Positions 5,990-9,044 of a stretch of DNA of 9,044 nucleotides are shown here, piece by piece. Made by a program: the position numbers and the translations under genes. The DNA lies in NCBI GenBank assembly GCA_946481475.1, contig CAMLOB010000126.1:1-9044 (forward strand), given 5' to 3'. The stretch is from an uncultured Chlorobiota bacterium. GTDB taxonomy: Bacteria > Bacteroidota > Kapaibacteriia > OLB7. The notes under the pieces are model-generated. The model saw nothing but the letters and a program-made list of their open reading frames with translations. It searched no databases and had not been told where the DNA came from. Every line of letters starts with the position of its first letter. Within the stretch, counting starts at the first letter, position 1.

Positions 5990-7789
5990 GTGAATGCCGG
6001 AAAGTATACATCGGGAGGTACATCCGGGGGAGATGTCTCCTCACGTCGTGCCGTCTCATTCCCGCTGAACGCCCTGCTCGTCCTGCTGATCACGGCTGCG
6101 GCAAATGCTGCGGTCTGGTTTGCCGGACGTGAAGGGTTCGTGCAGATCCCTTCGATTGCCGTTCCTGTGCGAAACGTCGCGGTCGTCCTTCTCATTCTGG
6201 TCGGCGGTCGTCTGCTGATGGCCGTGCGTGACCGGCGTGCCGAATTTGTGCTTCTGATTGCCGCTCTTCTCTTCGGTCTCGGTCTGGCCATGCAGTTCCG
6301 GCTCGGACACGACGCCCCGCGTCAGTTATCCGATCGCGAGATCGAACTTGTGGCCGACACCGTCCGCTTCCGGATGAGCGGACAACCGGAAGATTCGGTT
6401 GCCGACGCGATTCGGGAGACAGTCGGGGGATATAATGCGACGTTGCGGCGGGAGTTCGATCAGGGACGGATCGACGTCCGTCTGGCCCGCTCCCTGCAGG
6501 AGGAGTATGGTCCGTCGGATACGACCTCTCCCTTCCTCGAAGGACGTTCGACCGCACCGATGGACTCCTACTTCTTCCGTCTGCTGCCGTTGCTGGCGGC
6601 CCTCGGTGCGATCTTCCTCTTTGCCCGCTCCCGCTTCTCCTCGTTGCTGGCTTCGCAGTGGCGGGCGGTCGGACTCTACGGCAGTCTGGCTCTCTGCGTG
6701 GTCACGTTCAGCTACCTCGGTTCGGTCGGTGGTATCCGGGGTTCCAGCGTCTCGCCGCAGGAGCTTCTGAAACTCAGCATCCCGATTGCCTGGGCCGGAC
6801 TTCTCCTCCGTTACCGGAACGTCTTTCTGGGGGAGTCGCTGGCGATGATGACGGATCGTCCCCTGATTCTCTGGCTCTACGTCCTCGGCCTTCTCGCCCT
6901 CCCGCTGCTGGTCTTCGTTGCCGTTCGGGATTTCGGACAGTTTCTGGCGATCGGTCTGGCGCAGATTCTCCTGCTGGCCTGGTTCACGCGAAATCCCCTC
7001 TACGTCGTGCTCTTCGGCTCCGGCCTGGTTGTCGCCTCGATCGTTCTGCTCGGCGATTCGATTCAGTTCGCCTCTCCCTTGCTGCTGATCCTTCTTGTTC
7101 TTGTCGCGGCCGTCCTTCTGCTGGCCGCCCTTGAACGGTTCAGGACAAAAAGTGCGCTCTGGCCCGTCGCCTCGGTTCTTCTGGTCGGGTTCGGACTTCT
7201 TGCGTGGGGGGCCTCGCTTCTGCCGTTTGTGCGGACGATGCTGGAGACGCCCCGGGCACGCTTCATGCTCTGGGCCGATCTCTTCGCCCGGGACGGCAAC
7301 CCGGCCTGGTGGGACAACTCGCGGCAGGTGATCGAATCGCTCTATGCCTTCGATGCCGGAGGGGTCGTCGGTGAGGGATTCGGCGGCGGTAGTCCGTTCC
7401 TGATTCCGAAAGCCGGCTCCGATTTTATCTTCTCCGCCTTCGTCGAGGAACTGGGTATTCTCGGCGGTCTGTTGATTCTTTTAGCGTTCATTGCTCTCGT
7501 CGTGATCGGTCTGCGGATCGCCGCCGATCGGGATCGGGGTTCGTTTGCCGGACTTCTGGTTGCCGGATACGTCCTGATGATGGGTGCGCAGACGTTCGTC
7601 CATCTTGCCGGGACGATGAACGTGATGCCGATGACCGGGATTACCCTCCCCCTTGTCTCCAGCGGTATGAGTTCGATCATCGTGACCTGGATGATCATCG
7701 GGGCGATTGTCGGTATCGCGTCGGGACGGGAGGGGAAGCGGGAGGGGGAGGATTTTGTGGTGGTGAGCGGGAAATCGATTCAAAAGTAA
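5990..7789 (+). CDS. RodA/FtsW/SpoVE-family (SEDS) peptidoglycan glycosyltransferase with N-terminal extension and loop insertion
   Basis: This 599-residue polytopic membrane protein starts at GTG 5990, with GGAG at 5975-5978. SEDS proteins polymerise lipid II into glycan strands, normally with a class B penicillin-binding protein. Family signatures are GGIRG (247-251) and SPQELLKL (256-263), matching GG.RG and QPSE..K. RDFGQF places the likely catalytic aspartate at Asp314. Others are the WWDNSRQVIESLYAFDAGG periplasmic segment, SDFIFSAFVEELG with Glu486/Glu487, and MPMTGITLPLVSSGMSS near 548-562, where Met560 replaces the second glycine of the usual GGSS. Two extra helices (about 27-47 and 57-79) precede the helix equivalent to canonical TM1 (84-105). 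An 85-residue polar insertion (about 106-190) follows it. No PBP gene adjoins it, so RodA versus FtsW cannot be decided. The membership call is strong. Confidence 0.92.
   Translation: MNAGKYTSGGTSGGDVSSRRAVSFPLNALLVLLITAAANAAVWFAGREGFVQIPSIAVPVRNVAVVLLILVGGRLLMAVRDRRAEFVLLIAALLFGLGLAMQFRLGHDAPRQLSDREIELVADTVRFRMSGQPEDSVADAIRETVGGYNATLRREFDQGRIDVRLARSLQEEYGPSDTTSPFLEGRSTAPMDSYFFRLLPLLAALGAIFLFARSRFSSLLASQWRAVGLYGSLALCVVTFSYLGSVGGIRGSSVSPQELLKLSIPIAWAGLLLRYRNVFLGESLAMMTDRPLILWLYVLGLLALPLLVFVAVRDFGQFLAIGLAQILLLAWFTRNPLYVVLFGSGLVVASIVLLGDSIQFASPLLLILLVLVAAVLLLAALERFRTKSALWPVASVLLVGFGLLAWGASLLPFVRTMLETPRARFMLWADLFARDGNPAWWDNSRQVIESLYAFDAGGVVGEGFGGGSPFLIPKAGSDFIFSAFVEELGILGGLLILLAFIALVVIGLRIAADRDRGSFAGLLVAGYVLMMGAQTFVHLAGTMNVMPMTGITLPLVSSGMSSIIVTWMIIGAIVGIASGREGKREGEDFVVVSGKSIQK
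7723..7748 (+). other. G-quadruplex-type tract near the 3' end of the SEDS gene
   Basis: Five guanine runs of 3, 3, 4, 3 and 5 bases lie at 7723-7725, 7728-7730, 7732-7735, 7740-7742 and 7744-7748, with loops of 2, 1, 4 and 1 bases. This is the textbook short-loop G-quadruplex pattern on the coding strand. It encodes the charged C-terminal tail (SGREGKREGE), so it may simply reflect codon choice for Gly, Arg and Glu. Confidence 0.5.
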
Positions 7790-7802
7790 AAATTCAAAAT
7801 TC
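7789..7802 (+). repeat. AAAATTC heptamer, two copies
   Basis: Two perfect 7-mers start on the last base of the SEDS stop codon and are followed by AAAAAG. This is AT-rich DNA in an otherwise GC-rich window, and the third sequence type here with a 7-base period. It is too short to call a terminator or promoter. Confidence 0.4.
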
Positions 7803-7871
7803 AAAAAGAGCAGAGTTGTGGATGCTGCAAAGGCGTGATTGATGTTCCCCTCTCTTGTCTCTCCGACAACT

Positions 7872-8576
7872 ATGTACCATTTATCCGCGCGATACTACGA
7901 CCATATCTATTCCTTCAAAGACTACCGGAAGGAAGCCGATATCCTGCGGGAGGTCATTGAGCGCTATGGTGGTTCCGACGGTCATCGTTTGCTCGATGTG
8001 GCCTGCGGAACCGGAAAGCATATCGAATATCTGCGCCGGGACTTCCGGGTTGAAGGGGTCGATCTGCTGGAGGAGTTCCTGCAGATTGCCCGCGGAAAGT
8101 TTTCCGATATCTCCTTCCATCAGGGGGATATGCGGGCGTTCGATCTCGACCGGCAGTTCGATGTCGTCACCTGTCTCTTCAGTGCCATCGGCTATATGCA
8201 GACATTGGAGGACCTGAATGCCGCCGTCGCGAACATGGCCCGTCACCTGCTGCCGGGGGGCGTTCTGATCCTGGAGCCCTGGTTCTCCCCCGATGTCTGG
8301 AAGGGGAATACCGTCCACCTTCAGACGGTGAACGAGCCGGAGTTGAAGATCGCACGCATGGTGACGAGCCTGACCGACGGACGCCTTGCGGTGATGGATA
8401 TGCACCACCTGATCGGGACGACGGAGAAGACCGAGCACTTTGTCGAGGAACACCGGATGTTGCTGGCGACGAAAGAGGAACTGCTGGATGCGGGACGCAA
8501 TGCCGGACTTGAAACGGTCTGGGATGAAGAGGGGTTGACCGGAAGAGGATTGCTGATCGGAGTACGGGGGGAGTGA
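7872..8576 (+). CDS. Class I SAM-dependent methyltransferase, resembling DesVI/TylM1-type N,N-dimethyltransferases
   Basis: This is a 234-residue cytosolic protein. The SAM-binding motif I is LLDVACGTG (40-48), motif II is VEGVDLLEEF (60-69), HQGDMRAF lies at 83-90, and LFSAIGYMQT at 102-111 is followed by a LLPGGVLILEPWF block. The order and wording (MY..YYD.IY start, LLDVACGTG.H, GDMR.F, FS..GY, PGG...EPW, and a terminal GRGL..GV) closely follow amino-sugar N-methyltransferases such as DesVI as I remember them. The real substrate is open, as many uncharacterised relatives share this pattern and no deoxysugar genes are visible. I chose ATG 7872 because the family starts with this MY..; ATG 7842, with a possible AAAGG at 7829-7833, or TTG 7839 would add 10 or 11 residues. 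Its TGA overlaps the aroE ATG, implying translational coupling. Confidence 0.88.
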   Translation: MYHLSARYYDHIYSFKDYRKEADILREVIERYGGSDGHRLLDVACGTGKHIEYLRRDFRVEGVDLLEEFLQIARGKFSDISFHQGDMRAFDLDRQFDVVTCLFSAIGYMQTLEDLNAAVANMARHLLPGGVLILEPWFSPDVWKGNTVHLQTVNEPELKIARMVTSLTDGRLAVMDMHHLIGTTEKTEHFVEEHRMLLATKEELLDAGRNAGLETVWDEEGLTGRGLLIGVRGE

Positions 8577-9044
8577 TGCAACGGATCGTCCTGCTAGGAT
8601 CGAACATCGCCCACTCACGTTCTCCCGATTTCCACAACAGATTGTTTGAAGAACGGGGGCTGGCGTATCGTTATGAACTGATGCCGACCACAGCCGAAGA
8701 ACTTCCGGGGTTGATCGAACGGATGAAGGCCGGAGGATATCGCGGGGCAAACGTTACGTCACCTTTCAAGGAAGATGCCTTCGGTCTGATGGATGACGTC
8801 TCCGAAACCTGCGCCCGGCTCGGCTCGGTCAATACCATCCTCTTCGATAACGACCGTGCCGTCGGATTCAACACCGATGTCGAAGGATTCCGCATATCTC
8901 TTGTCGATGAGGTCCTGATGGAAGCTCCCTTCACCGCCGCCATCCTCGGCACCGGAGGGGCTGCCCGTGCGGCTGCGGATGTTCTGCTCGGCAATCCGGA
9001 ACTTCAGCGTCTGACGATATACTCACGTTCCCGCTCCCGTGCGG
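8576..9044 (+). CDS. aroE: Shikimate dehydrogenase, N-terminal part (3' truncated by the window)
   Basis: This encodes the enzyme that reduces 3-dehydroshikimate to shikimate with NADPH, the fourth step of the shikimate pathway to aromatic amino acids. The first 156 codons are present. The substrate-binding motif is HSRSPDFHN (13-21); GANVTSPFK ends with the catalytic Lys65; LGSVNT is at 82-87 and GFNTD at 97-101 with catalytic Asp101. The glycine-rich nucleotide loop LGTGGAARA (124-132) opens the Rossmann domain. Lys65 and the aspartate sit at essentially the E. coli AroE positions, which supports the ATG at 8576-8578. That start overlaps the methyltransferase stop in TGATG, so the two are co-transcribed and probably coupled. 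Small departures are Asn10 in GSNIAHS, where proline is common, and Ser62 in NVTSPFK. The open frame runs off the end of the window with no sign of damage. Confidence 0.95.
   Translation, partial: MQRIVLLGSNIAHSRSPDFHNRLFEERGLAYRYELMPTTAEELPGLIERMKAGGYRGANVTSPFKEDAFGLMDDVSETCARLGSVNTILFDNDRAVGFNTDVEGFRISLVDEVLMEAPFTAAILGTGGAARAAADVLLGNPELQRLTIYSRSRSRA

Noticed and set aside
5979..5993. Four-codon leader ORF (ATG ATT GCC GAG TGA) overlapping the GTG of the SEDS gene
   Set aside because: It is too short to distinguish from chance and has no own ribosome-binding site.
7881..8750. 289-codon minus-strand frame opposite the methyltransferase and aroE
   Set aside because: Both plus-strand genes are recognised by clear motifs; this is a shadow frame.

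Overview
The window reads as bacterial chromosome of moderately high GC from a Gram-negative (two-membrane) bacterium. Supporting this are a lipoprotein with a clear lipobox, Sec-type signal peptides, and a small protein that looks like an outer-membrane beta-barrel. Tandem DUF3857/transglutaminase-like exported proteins, mostly absent Shine-Dalgarno sequences and repeat-rich intergenic DNA would fit a lineage around the FCB superphylum (Bacteroidota, Chlorobi and related candidate phyla). That placement is inference only; no marker gene here allows a firm assignment.

Layout. (1) 1-478 (+) is the 3' end of a DUF3857/transglutaminase-like protein (gene A). (2) 479-1026 is a gene-free gap between convergent genes. 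It holds a G-rich tract at the stop codon, heptameric repeats and a 164-bp near-perfect tandem duplication with two hairpins per unit. (3) 1027-1656 (-) is a signal-peptide-bearing, probably outer-membrane protein. (4) 1657-1871 is a divergent promoter region. (5) 1872-3731 (+) is an exported DUF3857 protein with an intact transglutaminase Cys-His-Asp triad (gene B). (6) 3745-5694 (+), only 13 bp later, is a lipoprotein paralogue of gene A in which the same triad is lost (gene C). (7) 5695-5989 is a second repeat-rich gap carrying the same two heptad families as the first gap, in inverted orientation. (8) 5990-7789 (+) is a RodA/FtsW (SEDS) glycan polymerase with extra N-terminal helices and an 85-residue insertion. 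(9) 7872-8576 (+) is a DesVI-like class I SAM methyltransferase. (10) 8576-9044 (+) is the 5' part of aroE (shikimate dehydrogenase), coupled to the methyltransferase by a TGATG stop/start overlap.

How they fit together. Genes A, B, C and the beta-barrel-like protein form an envelope cluster. B is a predicted periplasmic cysteine enzyme, C a predicted membrane-anchored pseudoenzyme, and A a C-like copy suggesting an earlier duplication of the cassette. The SEDS protein makes peptidoglycan strands. The methyltransferase and aroE are probably co-transcribed, but their functions have no obvious link.

The most unusual material is the enzyme/pseudoenzyme pair with its second copy, the period-7 repeats and duplicated structured element in the gaps, and the modified SEDS protein. 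I found no tRNA, rRNA, CRISPR array, transposase or integrase.
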